A stretch of 64,000 bases of DNA from Lingula anatina (GCF_001039355.2 NW_019775846.1:248001-312000); one strand, 5' to 3'; counted from the stretch's first letter, positions 36,887-50,246 are shown. Made by a program: numbers and translations. The notes: generated from the sequence alone by a model not told the origin.

Positions 36887-38016
36887 TTCTGTGTGTATAC
36901 TGTATGTTATTTGACATTCACATATGCTTTCATTTCATACATACATATTTAGTTGCAAACCAACATTTGTCAGACACAATGGTGCAGTATTTCACATCTG
37001 GCCGTTTTGACTCATTGATGAAAGATGAAATCGTGAAAAAAATCTGACTTTTGAAATAAGTTTTCCTTTTACTATTTACATTATTCACATATCTATTTAA
37101 ATTTCAAGTATTTCCGATAACAAACATATCTATATATACAGTAATCAGTTCCAAGCCAACGATAGATATAAATTGATATATTTGTTGTATCAAATGCTCC
37201 GACTAGAAACTTGGGACTACAAACCAATAGATAGACAAAGGGCAAATAACGTAGCTGAACAAGTGCACGTCACAACAACGACCTGGCCCCTGAATCGGGA
37301 TGCCACGAGACGAGAACGAATGAGGGCTCTCGTGGGACTTAGCAAATTACCTTTTGCATAAAAATACGATATATTTCAGAAAGTTTAAATCTGCTTCGAC
37401 AATTATATTTCCTTGCTCTTCAGTTAAAAGTCCTTATATTGCTGCCAGGATCTTGAACTTAAACTGAGCTAAAGCTAACTCCGTACGTACTGCATTTCAT
37501 CAAAAAGTGCTATCTTTTTGGTGGGATTATCAGAGAGAAAACTTTTGATTTTTTACAAAAGTTGCGTCGCCTCTACTCCTTTTATCAGGCACAAGCTTTG
37601 TCTTTTTATGCCCCTCCTTTCCTATCTTGGGCCCTTGCTTCTCAAGACCGTTCATATGTTCATGCAGTACCCGGGGCAAGTCCGCAGTCGACATTTGAAA
37701 GAGTAAAGACTACTCAATACTAAAACCGCCGAGGTTTGAACAGCTGTGCATCTCACCTTGCTCTATAACGTCAAAGGTGAAACCAAACGTTATCTCAGTG
37801 CAAAACAAAATGAAAATAAAGGCATCTGAAGTCATTTAACTATAGGAACGTTCAGAACAGGCCTATCAATGAATGCGATCCAACTTGTTTTGATTCAGTA
37901 GCTTTTCCCGTATAACAGCAGGTCATACCACCTGTTAACCGTGTTCGGTAGAAAAACGATGTCTCCTCGGCAGAATTATTTGCCAAATATGTTTCACTCA
38001 AAATTACCATTGAATG

Positions 38017-38019
<3 letters not shown>

Positions 38020-38049
<30 letters not shown>
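38020..38049. repeat. (ATT)n microsatellite
   Basis: A run of about ten ATT units between the Ser-rich paralogues. Confidence 0.9.
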
Positions 38050-38350
38050 TTTGATTCTCTCCTCTTAGGTTCTCACTAAAAGTAAAACACGCCTGTTGTG
38101 AACCGCCTCTGATCCGTGTGGACTCTTTAATATCATGGGTAAATCCAAAATAAATCTCAGTATGAAACAAACTCCGAGCTCCGTGTCGGGTTCTCAAACA
38201 CGATTTCCTTTGCTGGGACTGGGGTTTTGTGGGATGAAATGGGGCACCGGGATTATCGATTGGGATAGCAGATGTACACATGTACATCCAATCTGGCGCT
38301 CTCCGCGACAAGGTTGAAAGTTTCCATCTGATCGTTGCTTGTCGACGAAG

Positions 38351-38430
38351 CTGTCGTGGCTGCGTGGTAACTCTGCTGCTTTGTAGATAGGTAGGAACTC
38401 GGACGATGATTCGAGTCCCAGTAGATACTG
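38351..38430 (+). repeat. Possible tRNA-derived SINE head
   Basis: An A-box-like tggctgcgtgg at 38357-38367 is followed by the B-box-like gattcgagtccc at 38408-38419. Spacing fits a tRNA-like pol III promoter, but no tRNA fold is convincing, so I take it as a degenerate SINE head. Confidence 0.4.
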
Positions 38431-38517
38431 TGTCACTTTTTGCCAAAATTAATTTTTAAAAAATTGCGATTGATTACTATAAGAGGAAACTCGCACGTAC
38501 GGAGGGTGGGCGGGTCA

Positions 38518-38610
38518 GTCACGGAGCAGTCGGTAGCGTGCATGGATGCAAATGAGACAGCCAAAGCGTCACCAACGCAAAGTTACGGGTTCGAGTCCCG
38601 CTCATCTGCG
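38518..38610 (+). repeat. tRNA-derived SINE head overlapping the 3' end of paralogue B
   Basis: The A-box-like gagcagtcggtagcg (about 38524-38538) and a perfect B box ggttcgagtcc (38588-38598) are about 50 bp apart. The intervening stems do not make a clean cloverleaf, so it is a SINE head and not a tRNA gene. On the minus strand the B box encodes the final residues and sits beside the stop codon of paralogue B. Confidence 0.55.
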
Positions 38611-40326
38611 ACTAGATCAGGCGACAGTGACTCTTTATATGTTACAGTAGACACTGTCTCTATGGGTTTCGCATACTCTCCAAATATCTCCTCCATGAAG
38701 GAGTGCTCACTTGTGCTATACTCAATGTCCGGCCTGGGACCTGCTGTGTCTTTGGAGTTTGACATCGCGCTCAGACAACTGAAGGCAGCCAGGTCTTCTG
38801 GAATGCTTTCTTCACTGTCTGATCCCAGGTCCTTAGATGCCATAGTGGACACGGTCTCTGCGAGTTCTTCACTTGCTCCAACAATCTCTTCCATGATAGA
38901 GTGTTCACATTTGTTATACGCAACGCCCAGTCTAATATCAGCTGAATTATTGGGACTAGATGAGAGAGACACCTCAGACAGAGAGCTAAATGGCTCAAAA
39001 TCCTCTGGGAAGCTGATGTCACTGGCATAACTGTTTGGCCGCAGTCCACATTCAGCCTCACAAAGAGTGGTGGTTGAGGTTGACTCTTTATTCAGAGATG
39101 CATGGCCTATTTCCTCTGCAACCGAGGTTTCACTAGGTCCAGCGGCTGGCTCTTTTTCACGTGACTGAGGCGTTTCAAGGGTGACAGAGGAGAAGGAATG
39201 TCCAGGTGTGTGGAGTGATCCCTCCGAAATGCTATCGAATGAACTGCTGTAGCTTGCTGCGCTGTCAGACACGTTCACAGTGGTGCTGGAAGAGGAGGGC
39301 GACAGAGAGACTAACGAACCATCTGAGGTGCTTTCATGAAGGACTGGTGTCTGTACCTCCAGCGTGTCTTGTGCCATGAAGGTGTCTTCCAGTCCATCGA
39401 ATGCAGAGATTGTTACTTCTGAGGTGCTTGAGAAAACAAAGCTTCTCACACTCATTTCCTCTGCAAGGACAGAGTTCTCTCGTCCAGTGGAGGTTCCGCT
39501 GTCGTTCGTGTCTGGGTTAGGAAAAGACAGCATAGAAACGGTTGTGAGGGACCCGTTCCCTTCCGAATCTGAGCTGCTGTCACAGCTAGAACTCGTTTCA
39601 AATATCTCAGAAGCTGTTGACAAGAGAGACGCCTCGGATCTGCAGGTGTCTTCTCCCCCAGAAGAAATTTTCTCAGAGGCATCGAGAGAAGACGAAGCGG
39701 AGCGTTCTTCTTGGACCTGAGCCCTGTCCACATGTTCTCTATCTCCTCTTACATCAAGACTGCAAAAATAAATAACATCATTTTAGAAAAAACAATGACT
39801 TTGAAAACCAATCCTTATAATATCCAAGTGCACTAAATCCTTGACTAAAATATTTCATGCCGAGATTAAATCCGTTAACACTAATTTTAGGACTCTTTTC
39901 AATGCCCATAAAAATGTTCGAATGTGCACAAGTACGTAAGTTAGTACAATACTTCTACTACTAGGACTAGGCCTACTGTAATCAATAAATAAGAACATGA
40001 AACGAAATAGATGCCTCATGTTTTCTGCATGGAAAATTTCGAATCTTCAACGTATTTATGTGATTTTTGAAAGAAATCAGAGCAAAATTCTGGGCGATTT
40101 TTTAAATGACTGTTGGTGTTATATGAAGTGGCAGAATAATCGCATATATTACAAACAGGGACGTATCCTCATAACGCTATGAAAGCGATTCTTACCTTGT
40201 CGGATTCTGAGTCAATTTTTCATCGTTTCTTCTTACGGAGTTTGGTCTGATACTCTCAACTACTTCGGTTGATCCCGAGGAGCAACAATTGACTCTATTC
40301 CAGGCTCTTCTTAGCCAGGATGGCAT
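38583..40326 (-). CDS. Ser-rich acidic disordered protein, paralogue B (2 exons, 435 residues)
   Basis: Exon 1 is 40326 down to 40196 (131 nt, the same length as in paralogue A) and begins MPSWLRRAWNRVNCCSSGST. Exon 2 is 39759 down to 38583 and ends in TAA. Donor GTAAGA, acceptor TTTTGCAG, phase 2. The body is Ser, Glu and Thr rich with few hydrophobics. Two tandem units near the C-terminus share a pattern of PEDFEPF/PEDLAAF, then SEHSFMEEI or CEHSIMEEI, then ETVST; paralogue A has a single degenerate one. The last residues (ERDSNP) come from the B box of a SINE lying antisense. Family not recognised. The two genes are a tandem duplication in the same orientation about 4.7 kb apart. Confidence 0.72.
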
Positions 40327-40395
40327 ATTTCGTGCGATTTAAACAACATCGTGAATACACGCATGTCTACTTTAGCGTAGTGCGGTACCTATATG

Positions 40396-40417
40396 TGACG
40401 TCATAAGGGGTCACGTG
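40396..40417 (-). promoter_or_regulatory. CRE plus E-box promoter pair of paralogue B
   Basis: TGACGTCA at 40396-40403 and CACGTG at 40412-40417, 70 and 86 bp upstream of the start codon. The surrounding bases (tgacgtcataag then ggggtcacgtgg) match those upstream of paralogue A while nearby bases have changed. Confidence 0.6.
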
Positions 40418-41390
40418 GATACAAGGAACTGATGTCACATACACACAATGACAACTACAACAATACCTTCTTCAATTTTAAAAATATGATCCCACTAATA
40501 TATGCCAGAATACGTGTCCGTAATTTAAGGACGATGCCCCACTTTAAAAAAGAACAATTTTGTTTAAGTAGTCCTCTCGAAATATAGTTCTAGAGACACG
40601 GGTAGTTCAACATTTTGCTTCGTTTCACATCAGTCACCCACACATAGATAACAAGCCAACAACAACATATTTCAAATCCACTTTTTATTCATTTTTGTTT
40701 CACTTTTTCTTTTTAACTGACACTGCGGAATTTTACAATATCTCGAGAATGTTACTGGTCTTTTCTTTTTGTAACAGGTTTGTTATTGAAAGCAGCTCGT
40801 GAAAAATGTCTGTAATATTGAATCATTTCTCACCATAAACTACTACATAAAGCATAAAGTAAAAAGGATCTTTTTCTTTACTACAATAAAGTTTAATTTT
40901 AGGGAATCTAGAAAACACACAAAATTGACTAAAAGAAATTCATCTTCCAGTCGATAAGGTACAGGAAAGTAACCACAAAAGTGGCCATATATACTAGCAT
41001 TGCTTAAGACATGACATTTCATAGAGCATAGGCTAATGCATAATGTATTGGCACCATTAGTGACCAAACGGAAAACGGTAAACTTCAAATTGATCAACCA
41101 GTCACTAAAACTGACTTTGGATCTTCTGCCCATTCCGTAGTATTACAATGTATGCAAAAAATATCCACTTGTAGAATTTTGATTACTAGCGAGCAACTTT
41201 TTACCAATGGTGGCCTATAAGCTTGAAATAAATATTAGATATGACAACATAAACGCTAGTCAAGTCTGATGATATATGTATATATTCTTCTTGTGTGTGT
41301 AGATTCACCCCAATTTTCAAGATGGCAGATGTTCTTTCAAAGATGGCAGACCTGGAGAGCAGATGTCAGTACACGCGGTGCTCTTGATGA
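40418..41390. other. Intergenic: promoter side of paralogue B and 3' region of EIF3B
   Basis: AT-rich sequence. A minus-strand AATAAA (tttatt on the plus strand at 40684-40689) could end the EIF3B transcript. A doubled 'aagatggcaga' lies near 41320-41350. No gene is supported. Confidence 0.45.
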
Positions 41391-44300
41391 TTACTCCCCG
41401 ATGAGGATTTCTTCAACTTTTTCCAAGAATTCAATGACCTCCTCCTCAAAATTTTCTGTGTGCGCCTCAAGTTCATCAGTATCAATTCCTAATGAAATGC
41501 AATATTTTAACATTTGAAATATCATTCGTGACAATGATTTACTTAAATATCTTTTACAGCTGACATATTAAAAATAATTTTCTTAAAACCTAAAAATTAA
41601 CAAGGCATTCCAAAACTAAATTATTTTCATAAAAAACAAGCACATTTTTAATAGAGTGTTTTAAAATATCAAAACTTTTTACTAAAAAAAAGTTTTATAT
41701 TTACCATCGCGCAATGCAAGCCTCTCTTGTTTCTGGTTTCTTACCACCTCCTGCAACTTGGCTCGATACTTGTTGAAATCATCACACATTTTTCTGCGAC
41801 GTTCAATAAGTTCCTAAGAAAAAAACATTTCAAATGGTCAGCATTTTTGAAGCAAATTCTTCACCATTCACTTACATAATGTGTTAAAACTATGTGAAGT
41901 GCTATTGGTGAAAAAAAACTGCTAATTTATTTATGTAATGAAATATTAGCTACAAATATTTTTTCCAAAATACGAATTATCCACATTTTGGGCATTTCCT
42001 GTGCAAAACCAACTCACCTTTGACGCCTTGCTCTGTGTCATACGATCCTTCAGTTCAAACTGAGTGCTGTATTTCTTCATGTTCTTTTTGATATCCTGCA
42101 AAGAAAAAAAAAACACCACATTAATTAGCATGAATGGTACACTTTAAACATTTAGACTTCAGACATATCTACTTGACTTCCTGAACTACAGACAAGCACT
42201 GAAATTTTTGCCACAACCAAAACCAAACATACCTTTTCGGGGAAAAATTACAAAGACTTAAAAAAAATATTATACATCATCTCACATAATAAGGTATTGG
42301 CAATACCTTTATCATCTCGGGAGTGAGCAAACTTGGTGGTCTTGGTCTCCACAAGAACTGACAGAATCTCTCCAATGGATGTTTGGACAGCAGACGACCT
42401 TGGAAGTTCCACATCCAGTAGGCATTATCAACCTGACAGAACAATCAGTGATACTTATTTCAGACAACTTCATCAAATTTGCGCCTGATTTTAAGTTCTT
42501 TTCTTTCAAATCTTCAAAAAGAAATATTTGTAGAAGAAAATAATTACTAAAGTTTCAGATCCAATTTGTGTGTGCAATAAATGAAAACACATTCCCCATG
42601 GCTGGTATAAAATAACTCTTAGACAACACAAGTAATGCCTCATTTTTGCAGGGTCAGTCATTTATCAGATCCATGGACTTACCTTGTGTGCCCACCAGCT
42701 GACAGCACTGACCACATAGCGTCCAGAGGGGTCCCACTCCACATCACTGGCCATATAGTGCTCCACCTGGTTCATCACTGTCATGTCAGATGTGTCAATG
42801 AACTCCATAGTGCCATTCATACTGGAACAGCATAGAACAGATCTATACTTAGACATCAGAGATATTGTAACAATATTTTAATGCAGAAAGAGAAAGGGTT
42901 GTTTATAAAGTAAAAGATAAAAAGCATTCTGGGTGTACCAAAAATGGGATCACAAATGGGAATACTAGTAGGCAAGTTTGAGAACTATGAAAAATTTTTA
43001 TATGAGGCACATTGCTAAAATCTGTTCTCCAGAGCATTTAACAGAATTAAGGAGTACATGAAGATATTTAACTGAACTGGAGTCAAGTAAAAAGAAATAT
43101 CTGTTCCATTCAATGTCTAATTTTACCAGAGTTAATTAATGTCTGAATAAATGAGATAAAACTGCCAGCTCTCAAATTCCAATAATTCAAAAGTGAAATG
43201 TCATTACCTCCTTAATCCTGCTAGCACCACAAACTGGCCATTGGGACTCCAGAAGATGTGATTGGCAGACTGTTTGTCCATAGTTTCTGTGAGAAAAAAA
43301 TGGATTTTGTCATCACAATATTGCTATGAAGACTAAACACAGCATAAAGAAGATGCATAAACAATGATTAAAATACAAGATGCTTAAAATACAATCAAGC
43401 TCTTTATTCAATACATAAAACATTCACAAAATATCCTCTTCTTTTAAACATTTTCATACATACATCTAAGCCGACAATTGACTTTTATTATTCAAATTCA
43501 AAAATACTAAAACAGCCTTACTCAGCAATTCTACTTTCCCACTGGGTCTCATGATGTAGAAACTAGCAGATATTCTGGGCGATTCTCCATGAATGAAGGC
43601 AAACCTGTGGCCATTTGGTTCCCAAGCAAAAGCCAAGGTATTCTCTGTAATGTACAGTAAGATGACAGGTGTCAGTTAAACTTGATAATGTCAAGGCCAT
43701 CTTTTACGAAGCACTACATTGAAAACGAATTTTAAAAAAATTCATTTTAATCACTTGATATATATGACCTGCATGTGGATATTGCCATTATAACAGTTGA
43801 AAAAATTTAACCTTATTAAGATCATACCTTTGCATTCTAAATGATCAACTGGAATTTCCTTCTCCCGCATGCGGAACAACTCAAAGTAATATGTGATACC
43901 CTGGAAAAAACAGCACATCTCCTTAAATGATTAACCTTTTAAATACTTCTAAATTAGTCTACCTGCTGGGACAAAAAAAAAACCCAGTGTATGATCACTT
44001 GTTACTGTCAATTACAACGATGTAAGGTGATGCAAACATACCACATATTTCATCCCCTGCTCCTTATCTTCTTTCTTTTTGGCGTAGCGATCTACTTTGA
44101 CACACAAATAATCCCCACTCTTTTGCCAGTGCATCCTGCAGTCTGCAACATGGAACAAATTCTTCGTCTGCAGTTCCCCCCTGCTCGGCATCTCCGTCAG
44201 AACAACACGTGCCGGCACATCCTTTTCCTCTGGTACAAAATATGCTATGATGTTGTCTGAGGGCGACCAGCTGAAATCCTTGATACCTGACACCTTGATG

Positions 44301-47300
44301 CTCTTTTTTCCTAGCAAACCAAAAGACTTAAAGAAAAAGAAAATAGAGATGATCAGGCCACATAAAAAAATCAAACATGTAACATTATGAGGTAAAATCA
44401 AAACAATTATACTGGATGCTGGATACTATCCCTACATTTCTTGGGTGAGAGACACTTCTTAGAAAGACGTCTGTATCTTTTGATAACTAAAGAATGGTAG
44501 AGAGTAATGAGGAAATAAATAGGTTCACAAATGGAATTTAATAAGTAAAATATATCTTTTTACTTACTGGAGTTTCATACACACTAAGAGTGTCATGTGA
44601 CATCCTAGCAAAGTATTTTCCATCATGACTCCACCTAGAAACCAGAAGTTGAATTTAAAATACAAAATGTAGATTATGTTAAAAACTGACCATCAATAAA
44701 CATCCAAAGATCATAAAAATATGTGAGTTTAAAGAAATCAAAATGTTATGTATGACCCAAAAGAAACTCGAACCCAACCCAACCCTGTTGACCCTGCGAA
44801 ATTAATGACACACAAACAATCTTTTAGGTACTTACTTAAATACAGGCCACTGAGAGGCGCTTTCACAGTGAAAACCACGCTTCTTTTGTCCAGTGCGTGC
44901 ATCCCATATGATAATTGCAGTTGGATCTTCCCTATCTCCTGGGAGTGGGCTAAATGTAACCACATAGCTGAAAGACAAATATACAACTCAAAACTTGACT
45001 TACATGATATTTCAATAGCAGCTCCCTGGTGATAAGACTACTGGCTAAGGTGATAATCTTTTAGTTTTGCTATTTAGTTTTGAGTTCTAGTTTCAAGAAC
45101 TTGTTTACCATATTGAAATGATAGGCAAATCGTCAAGTTTTATTTGTGACCGTCCAAAACGTACAACCATGCTGGGAACCCTTAAATACCTTCACTGTTA
45201 CTAGTTAACAAAATGTAAAAGGGCGATTCTAAAATCATAAAAATTGTTCTTAAATATCATGTTTTTTCATTTGTCAATGGTGTAATTCAAACAACATATT
45301 CAAACTCATAATTATAATTTGGTCATTTTTACTAACCAACTGGTTTACATAAGAAACAATTAAAATTTTTGACAAGAAAAAAAGCCACGTCTAAATCAAA
45401 TTTCCATTGCAACATTAAAGCTTATAGTTTGGTGCATCTGGGGTGATTTTTATACAGTTTCTGGTCCAAGGATGTCCAGTAGACAACCCAGCCCTCTTCT
45501 TACCTTTCACAGGGTGAGAAATCTATCAGCTGAACTCCTGGATGACTGAACCTCATGATCTGCTTGAACTTTTCCCCTCCCCACAGAGCTATACCTTTCT
45601 GGTGTAGAGTTGCCAGGTAGGTACCCAGTGGAGACCACCTCACATAGGTTTCTGTCCAACGCTGAACAAAAAGGTGTTCATCTATAGATATACATCTTAA
45701 TAACATACTGTTTTTGTTGTGCAGTAACTATTTACTGTCCTGTATCCCTAGTGTTCCTTGCATTCTGAATTTGTTAACTGTTCAACAATATCTGGTGTTG
45801 CTTTAGACTATGTATATAACTTAAGTCACAAAATTGCTGGTGATATTCTGAACTTTCTTTCCATATTTCTGGTCAGTAAAATGTGACAGGTTGGTATATT
45901 TATCTCTGTAAAATACTTACCACTCTTTCATCTAGACAAGTAGGCTCCCCTGGTGTATTTAGATAAATAGCAGTTTTCTCTCCTCCTTCATAGATAACAC
46001 TGTACTGGTCCCGACACTCGGCGTCCAGAAGCCATTGATGAAGATTGCCCTGAAAAGATGTAATATTTTCTTCCTCTTACCACTCATCTTTACCACTCTT
46101 ATGTTTTTTTTTTTTAATTTTCTTTCTTACCTTTTGCTAAAATGTCTTATACTTTACATTCAGTACTCTCTCATTCTGAATTAAAACATTGTTACAGTCA
46201 TTTTCTCCACCTGCATTAGTCTGATATATACAGTTCATTAGGTGATCCTTCTGTAACTATACTTACTGGATCTTTAAAAGGTTGTTGCTCTGGGGGTTCC
46301 CACTCTTCAGAAACATTGACATACCTAGCAAATGTCAAAGAAAAAATAATAATTATGATTATGTTGAAGATGATTTCCACCTAAAAACACTGTTTTTGTA
46401 CAGATAAAATATACAGCTAAAACAAATCATCAGTTGGATATATATTCTGTAAATTTTCTTTAGTCAATTTTTCAACAACTAGATCTTGTTTTAGCCAGTC
46501 AGAGTCTTTTACCTGTCAAAATCTGAGACCAAATTGACCAGAAATGTGTGCTGTTTGTCTAACTTGTATCCATTTGCCATTTTTACTGCTTCAGCAGCAT
46601 TAGCAGGAGAGGAATACTCCAGAAAAATGTACCTGGAAAAGAAATTGGAAACAATTATGGTAACTGTACATTTAATTGTACATAAGTAAAATACAAAATT
46701 ACCACAGATTTACAAAGTACAAAAGAAGGAAAAAATTTAATGTGCTTGTAAAAGGGACTGGATAAGGGCTACAATCTTATAGAAAGTGTTGGACTAAGCT
46801 GTACATTACACCGATCTGCTAATACATGTATCAATGAACTGTCTATTATAAAGAACACTATTTTTAATATTCATTTTTAAGGTTTAAGTGATTGAATCTA
46901 TCTCCATTTTAATACTTAATTTTACATATGCATTCACAATATGATGCACATATTACAAAGAGAGTTCAAAATATCCTTATTTATAATTCATCAAATGAAC
47001 AAAAAATATATACAAATTTTCAGCTGAAACTTTTTCATATACCAAAATTAAGTTGTGCTTACCCTTTCGTCTTGCCACTTTCATCTGTAGGATAGTTTTC
47101 ATTCACTATATTTCCAAACTTAGAAAATATTTTTCTGATAACATTCTGGAGTTTTTCTAAGCGCTCCTGACCAACTTGAGGAATATTGTCTACTACTATA
47201 ACAGATTCAACACCATCTGCTTCCCTGGGCTTTTGTCGTAAAAGGTCTCCCAGCAATTCTGCAAAAATTAAAACAAACTGCAAAATTATCCCAAATCAAT

Positions 47301-47890
47301 ACACAACTACAGTGCATTACAACACACATTTTGACGCAAGTCCCTTTTTGACAAATAAACTAAATTTTAAATTAATATATTCAGTTATATTAAAGTAAAT
47401 TTTTAAAGATATATTTAAATTCTCTGATTTAATTTTATATAAATCATTTTTCAAACAATTGCGAGGTGCATGCAATTTATAACACATGTCATCAACGTGA
47501 CGTCTGGTACCTCAAACTTAATCAGGAAATTGTACTCATCAAAAAGCCACTGTCAAAGTGCAGTGTACATAAAACTAAATTGGTATCTGATACCGTGAAT
47601 GTAATCAACCGCAAGAAATTCACAATTATAATGCTAAAACTTCAGCACCGGTCTGAGATGGAGGTCCATATGGAATGATAGAGTGCGAATGAAACACATG
47701 CCCTAAGTATGGTCCGAAAATAAGTAAACTTGATGTACTTACCCTCATCTGTAATATTATCAACGAATCCCTCTGGATCCTTGAAATCTTCTTCGTCATC
47801 AGTGTCATCGTCAACAGCATTTGCCTGTTGATTTTCTTTGTCTTTTTGAGACTTTTTCTTGCCGCCACCTTCGGGCTTGTCCTCGGCCAT
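41391..47890 (-). CDS. EIF3B: Eukaryotic translation initiation factor 3 subunit B (complete, 17 exons, 705 residues)
   Basis: Exons, read on the minus strand: 47890-47743, 47258-47063, 46632-46513, 46324-46267, 46049-45921, 45661-45504, 44967-44836, 44634-44568, 44326-44042, 43900-43828, 43644-43522, 43286-43208, 42821-42683, 42432-42307, 42095-42018, 41813-41705, 41488-41391. An acidic N-terminus ([15 protein letters not shown], then a DDDTDDEED run) precedes an RRM with [12 protein letters not shown] and [13 protein letters not shown] (about residues 60-140). A WD40-type propeller follows with repeated W-S-P blades ([65 protein letters not shown]). The C-terminal helix has [20 protein letters not shown]. 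It is a core scaffold of eIF3, which loads the 43S ribosomal complex onto mRNA. Length and order match animal eIF3B. All junctions keep frame. Confidence 0.96.
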
Positions 47891-49187
47891 CTTGAAAACG
47901 TGAGGGAAGGACCGAAGTAAAGATCATGACGTACCACATGATGTGCTCTTTTGCTAGTGAGTTTAAAATGATGGCACGTGGCTCGTCATAAAAATGTTTT
48001 TTTTTTTTTTTTTTTTTTTGTATAAATAGATAATCAACGAAAGGTTCATCAACCCTCAATTATTTCTATTTAAAATATAAATAATTTGATTACATTGTTC
48101 AGCATATTTTTTGAGCTGCGAGGATGCGGGGCGGGACTACGTCCAAATGATGGAGGGGAATCGTTACAAAACGCATAAATATCTTTAGTCAATATTTTAG
48201 TGTATTTTTTGCTTGATGGTAATGACTCTTCTGTGTATACAAGAAGGGTAGGGAATGTAGTCACAGGTCAGGATGACAATGACTCCCGCGGATTCTAGAC
48301 AAGCACGTGGCCTACAGCCATAGAGCTAATGTTTTGCTATGCGCCTTAGTTTCGTACAATGTCCATCTTTCTCAAAACAAGAAATTTTGTTTATTATTAG
48401 AATTATATATTGCTGATTATATCTGAATAGTATCTTAATAAAAAAAAATTGGGTCATAAAGGTATCAGGATCAAATTCTAGGCTCCACCTCTTTGAATAA
48501 AATGGATATTTAAGTTGATGGATTGAATTATGTGGGAATAAATTCAGGGACATCAATGGCATAAATGTATATTGGTCGCAGCTACCGCTTTGATGTGCTT
48601 ACCCAACGTCTTATCTCAGGTTTGGGGTTTCCAGTAATGTGTGTCAGTAATAACAGAAACATTCCAATGTACATATATATATATATTTATATATCTTCAT
48701 AAATAATATATTACAACATTTTCTCTTTAATTTCAATTACACATGTACCATACGTAGTGACAAAACATGCTTGCTGTTTTCTACTCTACCTTGCACAATT
48801 GCTCGTTTAATTATTTTCAAGTAAAGGACGAAACAGCAGTTTGGTTTTTTTTTAATTTCAAAGTCATCGAAACTCAATTACTTGCTTACAGTAAAATGTC
48901 AGTATATCATTATACGTATATGTAAATTACCTCAACTCTTTCCTTGTTAGTTTTTTGTTGGTTCCATCATCATATTGCCATACAACCCAAAATGCACAAC
49001 ATTCTTTTTCTTTTTTGAGATAACTTTTCTAAATTTTCTTTGGTTTTCAGTAATTAAACATGTCATTGAACTGCTGTTTTTTCTCTCCAATAATTTTTTT
49101 CAGCAGGGGTGTTAATTCAATGTCTAACAATGTAACAAATTTTTATTTTAACTACAATAAGAAAACAAGCAAAATCTGTCTTTCTAA
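47891..49187. other. EIF3B upstream region and start of allelic duplication
   Basis: The EIF3B start lies in a CAAGATGGCCGAG context, resembling a YY1-type initiation motif. A poly(T) run of about 22 is at 47998-48019. From 48449 onward the sequence recurs at 49483. Short ORFs here (for example 48070-48264 on the minus strand) have no recognisable content. Confidence 0.45.
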
Positions 49188-50246
49188 TTACACTTCATCT
49201 AAAAAATAATACCATTGACAATTTTTGTTGATCAGCTGGTTAGGAAGGAGAACTCTGTTCCAGGGAACTAGAACTATCACAATCACTCCTACCATAATAG
49301 TTAGAGTTATTGATGGAATCTTCTTAAACCACCAGCACACTGCATCACCAACAAGATTATGGGTTCGCTGAAGGCAAATTAGGATAAGACAAAAGCCTTT
49401 TTCTTGATAGGAGCTATTGCAAACTTCAAAGAAAACTATATTTGAGGCCACTTTGGATGTTGATAAGGACTTTGACAGCCCNTTGGGTCATAAAGGTATC
49501 AGGATCAAATTCTAGGCTCCACCTCTTTGAATGAAATGGATATTTAAGTTGATGGATTGAATTATGTGGGAATAAATCCAGGGACATCAATGGCATAAAT
49601 GTATATTGGTCGCAGCTACCGCTTTGATGTGCTTACCCAACGTCTTATCTCAGGTTTGAGGTTTCCAGTAATGTGTGTCAGTAATAACACAAACATTTCA
49701 ATGTACATATATATATTTTATATATCTTCATAAATAATATATTACAACATTTTCTCTTTAATTTCAATTACACATGTACCATACATAGTGACAAAACATG
49801 CTTGCTGTTTTCTACTCTACCTTGCACAATTGCTCGTTTAATTATTTTCAAGTAAAGGACGAAACAGCAGTTTGGTTTTTTTTTAATTTCAAAGTCATCG
49901 AAACTCAATTACTTGCTTACAGTAAAACGTCAGTATATATATATAGCCACATCATTATACGTATATGTAAATTACCTCAACTCTTTCCTTGTTAGTTTTT
50001 TGTTGGTTCCATCAGCATATTGCCATACAACCCAAAATGCGCAACATTCTTTTTCTTTTTTGAGATAACTTTTCTAATTTTTCTTTGGTTTTCAGTAATT
50101 AAACATGAACTGCTGTTTTTTTCTCTCCAATAATTTTTTCAGCAGGGGTGTTAATTCAGTGTCTAACAATGTAACAAATTTTTTATTTTAACTACAATAA
50201 GAAAACAAGCAAAATCTGTCTTTCTAATTACACTTCATCTAAAAAA
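48449..50246. repeat. Allelic-like direct duplication (about 760 bp) across an N
   Basis: 48449-49206 and 49483-50246 match with scattered substitutions and small indels, for example an extra 'atatatagccacatc' near 49937. They diverge fully after a run of six A (49201-49206 and 50241-50246). An N at 49482 precedes the second copy. Confidence 0.88.

Larger units (their letters stand above)
35590..38582. other. Intergenic between the Ser-rich paralogues
   Basis: Holds the paralogue A promoter, the small ORF at 35902-36135, a 49-bp palindrome at 36496-36544, three poly(A) tracts (36640-36880) with a doubled 'agcggcgtaatattt', an (ATT)n tract at 38020-38049 and two tRNA-like repeat heads. I see no other gene I can support; ORFs of 60-130 codons at 37173, 37518 and 38045 have no recognisable content. 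Confidence 0.5.

Noticed and set aside
38518-38610. A tRNA gene
   Set aside because: A and B boxes are present, but the acceptor and anticodon stems do not pair cleanly. A SINE head explains it better.
44748-45032. 94-codon plus-strand ORF
   Set aside because: It lies across an EIF3B exon on the opposite strand and has no support of its own.
47626-47937. 103-codon minus-strand ORF overlapping the EIF3B start
   Set aside because: It is a different frame of EIF3B exon 1 and its leader; the [10 protein letters not shown] frame continues correctly into the RRM exon.
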